A stretch of 64,000 nt of DNA. It comes from Iris pallida. Taxonomy: Eukaryota; Streptophyta; Magnoliopsida; Asparagales; Iridaceae. The position numbers and the translations under genes are program-made. Positions 32,351 through 43,560 of this stretch are shown piece after piece (position 1 is the stretch's first letter; the number at the start of each line of letters is the position of its first letter). The notes under the pieces were generated by a model. It saw only the letters and a program-made list of their open reading frames with translations. It was not told the DNA's origin and did not search any database. The stretch is taken from assembly GCA_029216955.1 (NCBI GenBank), contig JANAVB010005597.1:48400703-48464702 (forward strand), in the 5' to 3' direction.

Positions 32351-34436
32351 GATATAGGATGGATTGGTGGCTTCCGAGGGAAGGATCCTTCCTCGTGATC
32401 CCTCTCCCCTCCACCGACCGGTGGCCGGCCGCCTCCCGGCGATCCTCCCGCCGCAGCGAGGCCAACGCCCCCGCCCCCCCCTTTCTCCTCCAGCGGCCTG
32501 GCCTCCCCCGGGCTCCACTCCTGCGGGGCCCCATTGCGTCCCGCGTCTGCCAGTGTTGCGGCAGGCCTGCCTCCGTCCCCCCCGGCCTCGCCGCAGCAGC
32601 CGCCTCAGGCGTCGTCGGCGACGCCGTCCTCGGCGCCTGTCGTCTCCCCTGGCACCTTCCATCCTTGGCCCCCCGCCGGGCTCCCTCGCCGCCGTGCGCG
32701 AGGCGCTGCCTCCTGGATCCGCGTCGCCTCCGGCCGCCGATCCCCCCTGCGCACCGCCCCCTCTCCAGCTTGCGGCGACCCCCTCCGTTCCCCCTTCTCC
32801 GCTCAGTCTCTCGGGGCCCCCGGCAGCGGCCGCCCCGGTTGAGGCCCCCCCTGCCCCCCTCCCGGCGAGGCCTCCCTCGGATCCTCCGGCTCCCGCCCCG
32901 TCAGGTCCTTCCCCTCCGGATCCCCCTTCCCAGGTGCTCGCTCCCCCGGCAGCGGCCACTATCCCGTTAGTCCCTACCGGCGCGCCCCATCCCGCTTCGG
33001 CCGCGGGCTCCCTCTCTCCGCCTCCCCCCTCTGCGCCTCCCCCCGCCGTTGCTGGACCCTCCGTCTCGCCCGGCGCTTACTGGCAAGTTCCAGGCTCCGA
33101 CCAGTGGTACTGGATCCCCTCCCACCCTCAGGCGGATGCGATCTTCCTCGCTCTGGGCCTGAGGTGCCACCCCTAGCGCTTCGTCGGTGGCCCTCCTTCC
33201 CCCCCGGCTTCTCCGGCGGGGTCCCTCTCCCGCTGCGGTTCCCGCCGCCGGGTCGTTCTCCTTCCCCTTCGCCTGGTCGTACGGTGCTTCTCCCCTCCCG
33301 GCCCTTCCCGCCCGGCGCTCCTCCTTCCCCGCGTCAGTCTCCGCATCCGGGATCGCCTTCCCCCTACCAGGAACCCCCTCGCCGAAGCCCGACCGGCCGC
33401 CTCCGCCGGCTCGTTTCCCCTTCTCCTCGTGGCTCCCCGGCGTCTTCCTGCTCTCCGGCCGCCCCTTCCGGCTCGGCCCTCATCCCCTCCAGCTCCCCGC
33501 CGCCCTCCTGGCTTCTGGAATCGGCCGCATCCTGAGCCTCCTTCGACCCGCCCTTCCTGGCTGAGCCCTCCCCTCATGGGTCCGGCTCCCTCGCGTGGCT
33601 CCCGCGCCGCTCCCCGCCGAGTCGTCGTCCCTTCCCCCTCCGGCAGGCCCCGGCTGGCTCGCCCTGCCCTTCTCCAGTCAGGCGCCCCGGCGCCCTCCGT
33701 TCCTCGGCCGGGCCTCGCTGGTGCTCCATCTCGCCGGCATCCCCCTGCCGGTGGGTCTGCACCACCCCTGCCGACGTGTCCCGTGCTGCCTCGGGCTCCC
33801 GTCCTCGGGCCCCGCACGCCCCGCCGTGGCAGCGCCCCCCGCTTGCCCTCTCGCCGGCCCCTCGGGCACCGCCCTAGCTTCCTCGGTCTCCGCGCCCCCC
33901 CTCGGTCTCCGTGCGCGGAGCTGGCCTCTTGGGCCACGCGCCAGAGCGACACGCGTCCCCCCCGCGCCACGTTGGGCCGCGTTCTGTCCCCCCCCCCCGT
34001 GCGTCCCCCCGGACTCCGCCGTTACAGCTCGCCGTCGCCGCGGCGTCGCCCGGCGCCGGGCTCACCCTCCCTTGTCGCCGGCAGGCTCCCCTCCCCCCCG
34101 GCGGTCGTCCCTTCCCTGGATCGGTCACGGAACTGCGTGCGGGTGGCCCGAGGCGTCCCCTCGGTTTCTGTGCTCCCTCGTTGGCCACGCGCGCGGTTAA
34201 GGCCTCAGGCCCCGCGTTGGCTGCCACGTACCCCCCCGCGTTGGGTGCCGCGCTTCCCTCCATTTCTTTTTTCGGTTTTTAGTTTTTGAACTTTCAAATT
34301 TGGCTGGTTTTGGGCCATGCGGGTCTGGCCTTAGTGGCCCGGCTCTGCGTCTGGGCTTTGTATCCGCCCCTTGCGGGCTTTTTCAATGAATTTCCTGTTT
34401 GAAAAAATATATATATATATATATAAAGAGAGATAG
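32351..34436 (+). mobile_element. GC-rich 2-kb non-LTR retroposon (LINE-derived?)
   Basis: The insert 32351 to about 34407 ends TTTTTCAATGAATTTCCTGTTTGAAAAAA, a LINE-like 3' tail. The target sequence (AT)nAAAGAGAGATAG is repeated on both sides (ending 32350 and 34436), as made by target-primed reverse transcription. The body is strikingly C/T-rich on plus, and GC falls to AT-rich at both edges. Overlapping reading frames (e.g. 32364-33176 plus; 33429-34289 plus) are proline/arginine-rich with no domain I recognise, and are probably compositional. It could be a 5'-truncated or internally deleted LINE, or a retroposed host transcript. Confidence 0.6.
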
Positions 34437-35246
34437 AGAAATATTTTTAAAATAGAAGAAATAGGAAAATTATGTGGGATATTTGGACAGTCTTGAAAGA
34501 AAAATATGGAGCTTGGGTTCGGGTTCGGTCGAGCCGGGTCGGGTCAAAATCGGACAGGGTGCAATAATTGAATTAAATATGTATTTATGATCACGGGTAA
34601 ATAAATAACATGTGGAGACTCCAATAAATGGGACACAAGTTTCATGTGGGTAGTAGGCTTCATGTGGGCCACGTCCATACTTTGGGTTGACTAGGTTGGA
34701 TCGATGTCGGGTCCCGAAATTAAATTGGAAAATAAATCAGGTTTCACGGTAGAAAATAAATCGGCCTAAATTGACCCGGAAGTTATGCGAAGAAAATGAA
34801 GCACAAAATGGAGTGTCTGAGTGGGACACGAAGGTCATGGGTGAAGAGCGTCTCGAGTAAATCATTTATGGGAAGTTGGTTCTGAGAAAACGACTGGTCT
34901 GGTGCTCCTAAATTAAAAGTCACGGTAACGTGCAAACGAAGATCAAAGATAAAAGTGGGAATAATTACTCAACGATTATTTAGTCTAAGTTGACCCGAAG
35001 TTGCGCGATACAAAAAGAGCACAAGGGAACGATTTTAAGTGGGACATGATATATCAAAATGATGATAATCTTGTCTACTTCAAAACTCGTAAAGAGAGTT
35101 TACAGAGATTGGCATCCCTGACGCTTCTGAAGTCAAAGTCACGGAAATGTTTAATTAATGATCACAACTAATTAAATAATAATATACTTATCGAAAATAA
35201 TTTATTTAGAAAATTTAAAATAGCCCTGAAATTCAGGGGGCTTACA
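34437..35246 (-). other. U3 end of LTR A
   Basis: AT-rich 5' end of LTR A (minus) resuming after the retroposon; no other feature. Confidence 0.5.
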
Positions 35247-36874
35247 GAAGTCCCGCTCGGGACCCTTTCTTCCCCTCAATTTAGTTTATTGCAGAGCTTA
35301 AAATTATAGTCCAACGCCAATAAGTCTTTGCATTGAAAGTGTCATTGGTGGATTCAAATCTCTAAATCAGTTCTGATGCATTTTTAGATCGAAGCATCTC
35401 CGGGTGCATTTTTAGATTGCATCGTCTTGGACTCCTGTTGGGAAGCTTGGGATTGTCATTCCTTTTCATTATTTGCCTTAAACGTGTCATAGAGATGAAT
35501 GCAATTCTTAATGGGCAATTCTTTCACGTTACCTCTTCCTCTAGACTCTTTAAAGTCCAGAACAAGTTGGTAGGTTGCTCCTTGGTTGCGTGAGCTTAAA
35601 CTACAGTCAAAAGGTAGGTTTGCCTACATGCCAACTTTGCCGACTATGTTTTATGACATGACTCTCTCCTGCACATAGCTGCGTTGGTAGAAATTTAGCA
35701 CCAATATAGAGGGTTGAAGTCAGGTCAACAGTCGGTTTATGGAGCTTTCTTATGCTCCACGTACAACTAACCATATTATGATGGAAGAAAGCTTGGATAA
35801 CGATGATGATCATGTTGTGAGTCGTGCAAACGCGAAAGTGACACAAACAACAATAACCTTACTGATGATGAGTAAATGACAAGGCAAACACACAAGAACA
35901 ACATGCAAGCATGCAATGTCTAGCGTGGTTCGATCAAGATCGACCTACTCCACGGAGCAAGGAAACAAATAACTTTATTCAATCAACAACAGAACCTTAC
36001 AAGGATTACACACACAAAAACCCTTCCCTACGAGATCTCCAACGAGCTCCCTTCCTCTCGAAGACTCCCTTAATGGCCTCATGAGGACTCACTCCTGATA
36101 GCCGCCTCAACGACGGGCTGGAGAAGACCTTTAAACAGGATCATCAACCTTTCCAAAGTTGGGAGCAATCTTAGCCGTCAATATACATTACTTTTGATCT
36201 TAACCGCGCACAAAAATTATGATATACTGACAATATATGACAATACATTGAGTGGGAGATTTTGGAAACCCCCTCCACCCACCCACCCACCCACCCATCC
36301 AATCTTGTCGGAACAAAATGTGCACATTACCGATAAACTGTGCTAGTACACTATACCGTTGACACAATTTTGGCTACTGACATCCCTATTTTGATGTGTC
36401 GACTCCTCCCTTGCTTATTCGATTTCTCGGACGGCGTCGCACTCCGTACTAAACACGAGCCATATACAACATATTATCTTGCTCCTAGCTTGTCTTAGAA
36501 TAGACAAAGTAGACTTTCCATTAAGATAAACACTTCGTGTGGAAGAATTTGTGCTCCATAAAGTTAATTTTTGGCACCAAAAGTTATTTAATTGTTAATT
36601 TTTAAGTCAAATGTCCATTTTGGGCATCGTTATTTGATAATTGGAAAGTTTGAAACTAGTTTTTTGTGTGTTTATAGACTAAAGAAAACAAGAAGAAGAG
36701 ATTATGGTTGTTTGGACATGTTTTGTAATAATTAAATTTGTTGAAGCTTACAATGGTTTTTCTTTGCACTTACAAGCTAAGTGGTAAATTATAAGCTCAA
36801 GATTTGAGCTTACAATTTACTACTTATAAAGAGCATCACTATATAGTGATGAACACCTTTAAAATTCAAGAAAC
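35247..36874. other. Flank between LTR A and LINE
   Basis: Includes a stretch (35880-36010) reading GTGGTTCGATCAAGATCGAC and CTACTCCACGGAGC, wording often seen near ends of minus-oriented copia LTRs, but I cannot set borders. A (CCCA)n run lies at 36277-36298. A GAGCATCACTATATAGTGATG palindrome (36832-36852) precedes the LINE target site. No gene is recognised. Confidence 0.35.
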
Positions 36875-37087
36875 AATCATCTTAAGTAATTCCAAATCAA
36901 CCACGCCTCTCGCTGATGGCGTCCATCAACTGCACCATCTTCATCCCCCCTTCCTCCATCTCCTATTCCTCTTCTTCCTTTATAGTTAATCTTTTTCTCC
37001 ATCTTCGTCTATCCTTTTCTACTTCTATTCCCTATCTCAATCCTCTTTTGTTCTCTTTTCTCTTTCCTCTCCTAGAACATCACTGCC

Positions 37088-38842
37088 ATGGATAACTCTT
37101 CCTCAACCTATGAAGAAGTCCTGACAAAACTGTCTTCTCTGCTTTCCTCCACTTCAAATGATCCAGATTACTCATCCAAAGATTCATCATGCAATCCTCA
37201 AGCCGATTGGCAATTATACATTTTTTTCAAAATCATGTCCACGAAAATCTATCCTACCCATATAATCTCCTCCACAATTCCCAAAATCTGGAAGTGTAAG
37301 CATCCTGTCAAAGTCTCAGAGTACCATGAAGGATCTTTCTCTGCTAAGTTCAGTTCGCAGGAGGATTTGGAGTTTGTTGTTGCAAATGGACCATGGAAAA
37401 TCAATCTCCATACGCTCATCATTGAAAGGTGTTGTCCCAACAAACCACCAAGTGAGTACAAATTTCAATCAAGTGATTTCTGGGTGCAATTACATGGTAT
37501 ACCAGTCAACCTCCTTACCATTGATTACATTTCATCCTTGGCTACTCGAATTGGTAAAATCCATCCTCCTTCAATAGCAGATGCTTGTAAGTGGATCCTA
37601 TTTGCCAGAATTAAGATTTCTATTGATATTACAAAGCCTCTTCTACGAAGTCTGAAAGTTATTATGGGCAACAATAAGGAATGTACTGTTCTATTGAAGT
37701 ATGAACGTCTTCCTAAGTTTTGTCAGTTTTGTGGATGTCTGGGACACAGTATCAAAAAATGTAGTATCCAAAAAGAGTATACCACTATGATTAGTGATAC
37801 CTGGTCTACTGATCAAAAGGTCCAATTTCAAGCACTACTTGATAAACGTCTTGACCTCTCCATATGTGTCACTCATGCTGAAAGATTTAAATCTAAATCT
37901 AAAAGCATTGGTAATTCAAATCACCATCCATCTACTATTCCTGAGTTCATACAGGATTCCCCTGCTCCAGGCCAATATCCACCTACAACTATCCATAGTC
38001 CTACATCAACCATTCCTCCAGTTATGGTTATGGCTATTGATCATTCCACCACAAATCCTCGTCAAACTCCTGCAACAATTGAAACCGACTTCGATACCAC
38101 TAAGCAATCCTCAGTTGTTACTCCGGTAACGATTACAATCCCGGTGAAAGAACACTCAGAGAAGGACTTCATTCAGTTATTTTCTACCTCCCCTACTTTC
38201 ATGGATGTTTCAGTTACTTCTTTGCCTATACCTGCCCCACTATTGCCTTCATCAACTGAAAACAAGGAACTAACTTCAAACCTTACTGCTGATTTACCTG
38301 TATCCAAACAGTTATCAGTTGAACTGACCCATCAAAAATCAGAATTGACTACCTCATTCTCCACACAGACTCTTCACAATTTGGATAACAATTCATTATC
38401 CGATCCTATACATGTTCTCATCCCTCAACCACCTATTTCACTTCCTTCATCAACATCATCTTCTGCTATACAAACTTCTACACCTCTTCATTCCCTGACA
38501 GAACATCATCTGAATCCTTTACTTTGCCACCACAAAAGTCAAATAACTTCCACTCAAAAGTCTCCTTTACCATCTCCTATAACATCATCTACATCTGTTA
38601 CCTCTACATTTATATCACTATTGAAATCCCTTAACCCCCAATGCCCGAATCCACATCATGCAGTCACTACTATTGAAGTCTTACCTCCTACTACAGTTCA
38701 GAAAACTTCTGTCAAAAGAAATCGCTCTTCAAATCAGGAGTTTAACACTGATACTGAAAATGATAGACCACATAAAAGAATTATACTTGCTTTGGATGAT
38801 ATCATAGGCGCGGCTGGCCTTCAACAGCCTCCATTACTATGA
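37088..38842 (+). CDS. LINE ORF1 (DUF4283 + CCHC zinc knuckle), intact
   Basis: 584 codons from ATG 37088. Residues about 40-150 form a DUF4283-type domain (KCKHPVKVSEYHEGSFSAKF, VVANGPWKI, FWVQLHGIPVNLL). A zinc knuckle CX2CX4HX4C lies at residues 212-225 (CQFCGCLGHSIKKC). The C-terminal half is Ser/Thr/Pro-rich and low-complexity. ORF1 proteins bind the LINE RNA in the cytoplasm and nucleus. The frame is unbroken, unlike ORF2. Its stop overlaps the ORF2 start (ATGA), which suggests termination-reinitiation for ORF2. Confidence 0.88.
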   Translation: MDNSSSTYEEVLTKLSSLLSSTSNDPDYSSKDSSCNPQADWQLYIFFKIMSTKIYPTHIISSTIPKIWKCKHPVKVSEYHEGSFSAKFSSQEDLEFVVANGPWKINLHTLIIERCCPNKPPSEYKFQSSDFWVQLHGIPVNLLTIDYISSLATRIGKIHPPSIADACKWILFARIKISIDITKPLLRSLKVIMGNNKECTVLLKYERLPKFCQFCGCLGHSIKKCSIQKEYTTMISDTWSTDQKVQFQALLDKRLDLSICVTHAERFKSKSKSIGNSNHHPSTIPEFIQDSPAPGQYPPTTIHSPTSTIPPVMVMAIDHSTTNPRQTPATIETDFDTTKQSSVVTPVTITIPVKEHSEKDFIQLFSTSPTFMDVSVTSLPIPAPLLPSSTENKELTSNLTADLPVSKQLSVELTHQKSELTTSFSTQTLHNLDNNSLSDPIHVLIPQPPISLPSSTSSSAIQTSTPLHSLTEHHLNPLLCHHKSQITSTQKSPLPSPITSSTSVTSTFISLLKSLNPQCPNPHHAVTTIEVLPPTTVQKTSVKRNRSSNQEFNTDTENDRPHKRIILALDDIIGAAGLQQPPLL

Positions 38843-41066
38843 TCCTATCATGGAATTGTAGGGGTTTGAGGAATGACCCTACAATTCGCACACTCAAATC
38901 ATTCCTCCGTGCATCTAGACCCAAAATCTTATTCCTCTCTGAAACTAGATGTTCGTCAACCTTAGTATCATCGTTGGCTCTATCTTTGGGTTTTGATAAC
39001 TTTACCTCAGTGTCTTCTAATGGAACTTCAGGAGGTCTTCTTCTTTGTTGGGACTCAACCATAAACATCACTATCATTTCCACTTCTGAGAATTGTATAC
39101 ATTCCTCCCTGATCTATCCAGGTTACACCCAACCATGGCATCTATTCTGCATCTATGGTCCCCCTGAGTTATCCCAACGTCATTCATTTTGGCAACAACT
39201 TCAAATTCCAATTTCATCAATATCTGACCCATGGATTTGTATTGGATATTGCAATGGCATCTTATCACCTGAGGAAAAGTTTGGAGGTGCCAGATTCAAC
39301 TATAACCATCATAAAGATTTTATTGAATGGCATAATTCAGTGGCAGCTATGGACATTGGCTTCTATGGTCCAGCTTATACTTGGAATAACAGAAGAAGAC
39401 CTTATCTATGTGGCTGAACACCTAGATCGTGCAATGGTTGATATTCAATGGCGTTCTCAACATCCTCACGCTGGATTACTCCATCTCCCATGTCTTAACA
39501 GTAATCATAATCCAATTCTTCTCTTATTGAAGATTGTCCACAGAAAACGTAAATACATGCCACGTTTTGAAGCCTCTTGGACTGTAGAACCTGGATTTGA
39601 TCAATTTCTATCTAAAACATGGGGAAAATAAACTTCAAATGACCTCCAGATTAAATTGAAGACAATGCTACCCAGCCTTCATCATTGGGGTAAAAGAAAG
39701 AGTGGTAATTTTGATCGAGATATCAAACATCAAGAAGGGAAACTACTGCAACTGCAGTCTACTTTACCTACAGAAGAGAGTTATGTTGAAGAGAGAAATA
39801 TTCAAATTCTTCTCAACAAGTTGCAGCTTCAGAAAGAGTTATACTGGAAACAAAGATCGAGTGTCTCTTGGCTGAAAGAAGGAGATAGGAACACTCATTT
39901 TTTCCACATGTCAGCTACTACCAGGAAGCAAAGAAATGCTATTCACAGCATTATCAATGATAGTGGTACCCAAGTCTCAGATCACAATGACATTTCAGAT
40001 ACATTTGTCTCTCATTTCAGTTCCTTATTTGCAGCAGTGGACACTTGTTGTGTACCAGATCATATCTTATCTGATTTGCCTCTTATTGCTGATACAGACA
40101 ATGAACTGCTTAGTGCTCTGCCACAAGAAGAAGAAATTAAATCCACTGTCATGAGTATGAGTCCTTATAAGTCCCCTGGCCCAGATGGTTATCCACCAGT
40201 CTTCTACCACAAATATTGGGAATATGTTGGTCCTCAGGTAACCTCCTTCATACAATCTTTTTTCATCTCTGGATCAATGCCATATAATCTCAATCATACA
40301 TATATTGCCCTCATTCCAAAAGTGCTTAATCCTTCTCGTCCAGTTGATTATAGACCCATTGCCCTTTGCAATGTTCTTTACAAGATTATATCTAAACTTC
40401 TTGCTAATCGACTAAGGCCACTCATGCATAAGTTGATCAGTCCTTTCCAGAATGCATTCGTACCTGGTAGATTCATAGGTGATAATATAGTCATTGCACA
40501 AGAACTTATTCATACTATTTCCAAATTGTCATCCAATAACAATTCCTTTGCTTTCAAAGTGGATATGTCAAAAGCCTATGATAGACTTGGTTGGGGCATT
40601 ATTAGCCAAGCTTTACATGGGGTGGGAATCAAAGGAAAATCCCATGACTTGATTATGCAATGTGTTACTACCTCCTCCTTTGCAATTCTAATCAATGGTG
40701 AACCATCATCTACATTCATTCCTGGCCAGGGTTTAAGACAGGGTTGTCCCCTGTCTCCATATTTATTCATACTGTGTATTGAAATTCTCACTACTTTGAT
40801 TAATTCATTGGTCAGAAATTCTTTGTATGATGGCTTAAAATTTTGAAATTCTCAACAAACTTATTCTCATCTGGCTTTTGCCGATGATCTATTCATATTT
40901 GGCACTTGCTCCCTTCATAATTTTACCCAGGTGAAAATTATACTCAAAACCTTTGAAACTTGGTCTGGCCAGCGTATAAATTTTGACAAATCTTCTATAT
41001 TCTTCACAAAGAAGACAGACCCAATTATGAGGGAACTCTATATTCATCTGATGGGGGTTCAATTGA
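38839..41066 (+). pseudogene. LINE ORF2, endonuclease and RT part (before nested LTR)
   Basis: Starts MILSWNCRGLRN at 38839, the APE-type endonuclease N-terminus. The metal-binding GDFN-type motif reads GYCN (39247-39258) and the SDH-type motif reads SNH, so the endonuclease is probably inactive. An extra base near 39405 moves the frame from +1 to +2; a stop follows at 39629. RT motifs: KVDMSKAYDR (about 40557), GLRQGCPLSPYLF (about 40731), FADD (40877-40888). A stop at 40844 sits just before FADD. Interrupted by the solo LTR at 41067. Confidence 0.88.
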
Positions 41067-41705
41067 TGTCACCCCCAGTTTTTGAATTAGGGATATTTTT
41101 GTCATTTTTCAAGTTTTATAATTTTTAGGAATTTTATTTGATTTTATGTGATTTTTTTTTGGGATTTATTTGGGTTGGTTTGGATTTTATCCAATTCGGA
41201 CTCAAATTGGAGACCCGGGTAGCCCGGACCCTAGTAGAACCCACATACTAGCTGGACTTGGCCCACATACCATCCTAATTAGGCTAGAAACCATAAACTC
41301 TATTTCCAGGGCTTAATTACTCATTTTAGAGCTTAATTAGTTAATTAAATTTGACCGAAATGAACCGAACCAAACCCGAACCAACCCAACCTAGGTCTAA
41401 TGGATTTGGAGGGTTATTGGATCCACCCAAAACCCAATAACCCCCCACTTGGCCAGCCATGTATAGGCAACCCCCCTCTCTTTCCTTCACCACAAAGTAA
41501 TCTCTCTCTCTTCTTTTCATTCTTTCTTTTGAAGCTTCTTCTCTCTCAAGGAACCAATTCTAGGTATGCTCATTAACCCCCATTAATTTTCTCTCTTGCA
41601 TTTATTCCTTCACAATAAATGTAGAGGAGACCATTCTCTATATTATGACCATAGCTTTTATAGGTTTTCTTAAAACCTAGTTTAAGGATTTATTAGGGGT
41701 TTTTC

Positions 41706-41752
<47 letters not shown>

Positions 41753-41829
41753 AAGTGTGTGTGTGATTTTAGAGGAAGAGAAGGAGAGTTTGGGAGAGAA
41801 GAATAGAAGTAGAAGAAGAAGGAATAAGA

Positions 41830-42125
41830 AATAGCAGCAGCAGTAGGAAGTAGAGCAGCAGCAGTAGGAAGTAGAGCAGCAGCAGCAGCAGCATTAGCCA
41901 TAGCACTAGCAGCAGCAGCAGTTAGCAGGAATAGCAGTAGGAGCAGCAGTACGGAGAATGAGCAGAAGGAGATGGAGAATAAGAAGGAGACGGAGAATGA
42001 GGAGAAGGAGACGGAGAATGAGGAGAAGGAGACGGAGAATAAGAAGGAGACGGAGAATGAGGAGAAGGAGACGGAGAATAAGAAGGAGACGGAGAATGAG
42101 GAGAAGAAGACGGAGAATAAGGAGA
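41830..42125. repeat. AGC triplet run and GGAGAA/GACGGAGAAT minisatellite
   Basis: (AGC)n at 41835-41940, then roughly 21-24 bp purine-only units at 41950-42125. The arginine-rich reading frame here is an artefact. Confidence 0.9.
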
Positions 42126-42149
42126 AGGGAATGTAGGAAATCAAATTAG

Positions 42150-42322
42150 AGAGGGTTGACCTAGAGTTGACCAGAGTTGACCCGTTGACCAAAAGTCAAC
42201 TGTAAGTTAACTTTTGACCTAGTTTGATTCGGATTGACTTCCAATGTTCTCATATGACCAAGGTTGACCTAACTAGACTTGTCTTGACCTAGAATGACTT
42301 AATAGGATTTAAATTGACTTGA
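42150..42322 (+). repeat. TTGAC(C/T) array in LTR D
   Basis: About ten TTGACC/TTGACT copies in 170 bp, ending about 45 bp before the acceptor at 42366. Confidence 0.9.
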
Positions 42323-42366
42323 CTTTAATTCCTAAACAGAGTATTGATACGTCTTGTTCTCTATAG

Positions 42367-43189
42367 GCCCTCGAGACGCTGCATTTGCTCCGGTTGACGT
42401 ACCATATAATATTTCAGGCGAGTACATTCTCTGACACTTTTCCAATTTATAATGATTGTTATGATTCATGTAATTAATGTGGATATGCTTGTTCTCGACA
42501 CATTGGTCACACGAATTGGTATTCATGGATTCCGACATGAGATGTTATTCCTCGTTATCTTGGTATATCTTGTGCAAGCCCCCTTGTAGTTCTTGTACAG
42601 TATATGGACACCGATTCTTGAGGAGACTTGCTCCCTTCTCGTAGAATCCCGTATCGTAACGTGTCTTGCTTGGATCCACTCTACCAGTCGGAGACGGGGA
42701 GTACTAGTATAGATGTGTGGTCATACCCGCCTTGTATATATTGTGAACCTTGTGAATGCCAATCCTACACCACACGTATGATTGGCTAGATCATAACCTT
42801 GTGCAGACCCAATCCGGCCACATGTTGTAGCTAGTACTCACACACCTAGAGATATTATTCTTGATTCTTGTACATGCCATGATCAGTTTACTTGCCTTGT
42901 TCTAGCTCTAGTTTTACAGCTTACCTTGCCATGATACTCACATGTACATTCCATAATTTTCTTGTATATACTCTCTATTTACATTCTTATAGCTTTTGTC
43001 ATATCTTGTGAACTGTTGTTAGTAGATTGTACTCGTTCCATCCTGACAGGATATGTTGAAAATATTATAGATGCAGACGAGGGAAATTACTGTACCTACT
43101 ACGGTCCGGATGACGTAGTGGGCCTAGACCTGGAGACTTTGGTCCAGCAGGGCTTAGCTCCGCCTGGCGAGACCTTACCCCTTGCTTAG
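42367..43189 (+). other. Exon-like pair in LTR D
   Basis: Piece 1 is 42367-42421, after TTCTCTATAG and ending GCGA|GTACATTC. Piece 2 is 43071-43189, after AAATATTATAG, ending TAG, with TCCTGACAGG upstream. The joined frame is open with the same split-codon phase as LTR C and reads IIFQAN then ADEGNYCTYYGPDDVV and a tail to the stop. No ATG is seen in the pieces. Confidence 0.45.
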
Positions 43190-43560
43190 TTAGAGTAGGT
43201 CTTTTGTACTGGACTTTGTCTCCAGCTACTTTTGAGACTGTTATTATTATGGACTGTATTAGAGACTTGGACTTGTATATATTCTTGTGTTGGACTTGAC
43301 AGGTTATTATTTTATTATCGTCTTGTTGTCTTTATCTTTCAGTCTTTTACTTTATCATCTTAGAGATGTGATTGAGCACTCATATATATATTCATTGTTT
43401 GTCCTCCGTTCGGAGTTGACCATATTCTCGACAGGTTTTGTTATATATATAAACTGTTGTCAGACTAGAAAATCTACAGCGTTCCACGTCATTTTTACGG
43501 TGAGGGCTGGGCGTTGTCGTGTCACGTACCCTTTTAGCGGGTGCGGGTCGTGACAATTGA

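Larger units (their letters stand above)
24378..35246 (-). mobile_element. Tekay/Del-like LTR A (minus), interrupted twice
   Basis: The plus-strand left edge is TGTCACGACCCG (24378) and the right edge GGGGGCTTACA (35246), i.e. on minus TGTAAGCCCCC...CGGGTCGTGACA. Removing the solo LTR (26224-30540 plus one TSD copy) and the retroposon (32351-34407) leaves about 4.5 kb, close to the 4.8-kb LTR at 55737-60550. The flanking 5-mers (AAACA and GAAGT) differ, so it is not a solo LTR. Similarity of 23517-24377 to the 61-kb internal region suggests it is the 5' LTR of a minus element. CT-rich leader-like sequence (minus, about 32180-32050) follows an AT-rich promoter. Confidence 0.65.
41062..43560 (+). 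mobile_element. Solo LTR D (Tekay/Del-like), 41067-43555, with ATTGA target duplication
   Basis: LTR from TGTCACCCCC (41067) to GGGTCGTGACA (43555), 2489 bp. Perfect ATTGA duplications lie at 41062-41066 and 43556-43560. Removing the LTR and one duplication rejoins the LINE reading frame exactly. Inside: a CT-rich leader with CAATTCTAG|GTATG donor (about 41561), AT and AGC microsatellites, a GGAGAATGAGGAGAAGGAGAC minisatellite, a TTGAC array and the exon-like pair. No gag-pol. Confidence 0.93.

Noticed and set aside
32359..34289. Long overlapping proline/arginine-rich ORFs on both strands
   Set aside because: Several frames are open at once because the region is C/T-rich; no domain or start context supports any one of them.
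24378..35246. LTR A as a solo LTR
   Set aside because: The 5-mers beside its ends (AAACA and GAAGT) do not match, and internal-region similarity lies on its left.
41677..42192. Arg-rich and Ser/Phe-rich ORFs
   Set aside because: Simple products of purine-only minisatellite and AGC repeats in the solo LTR.
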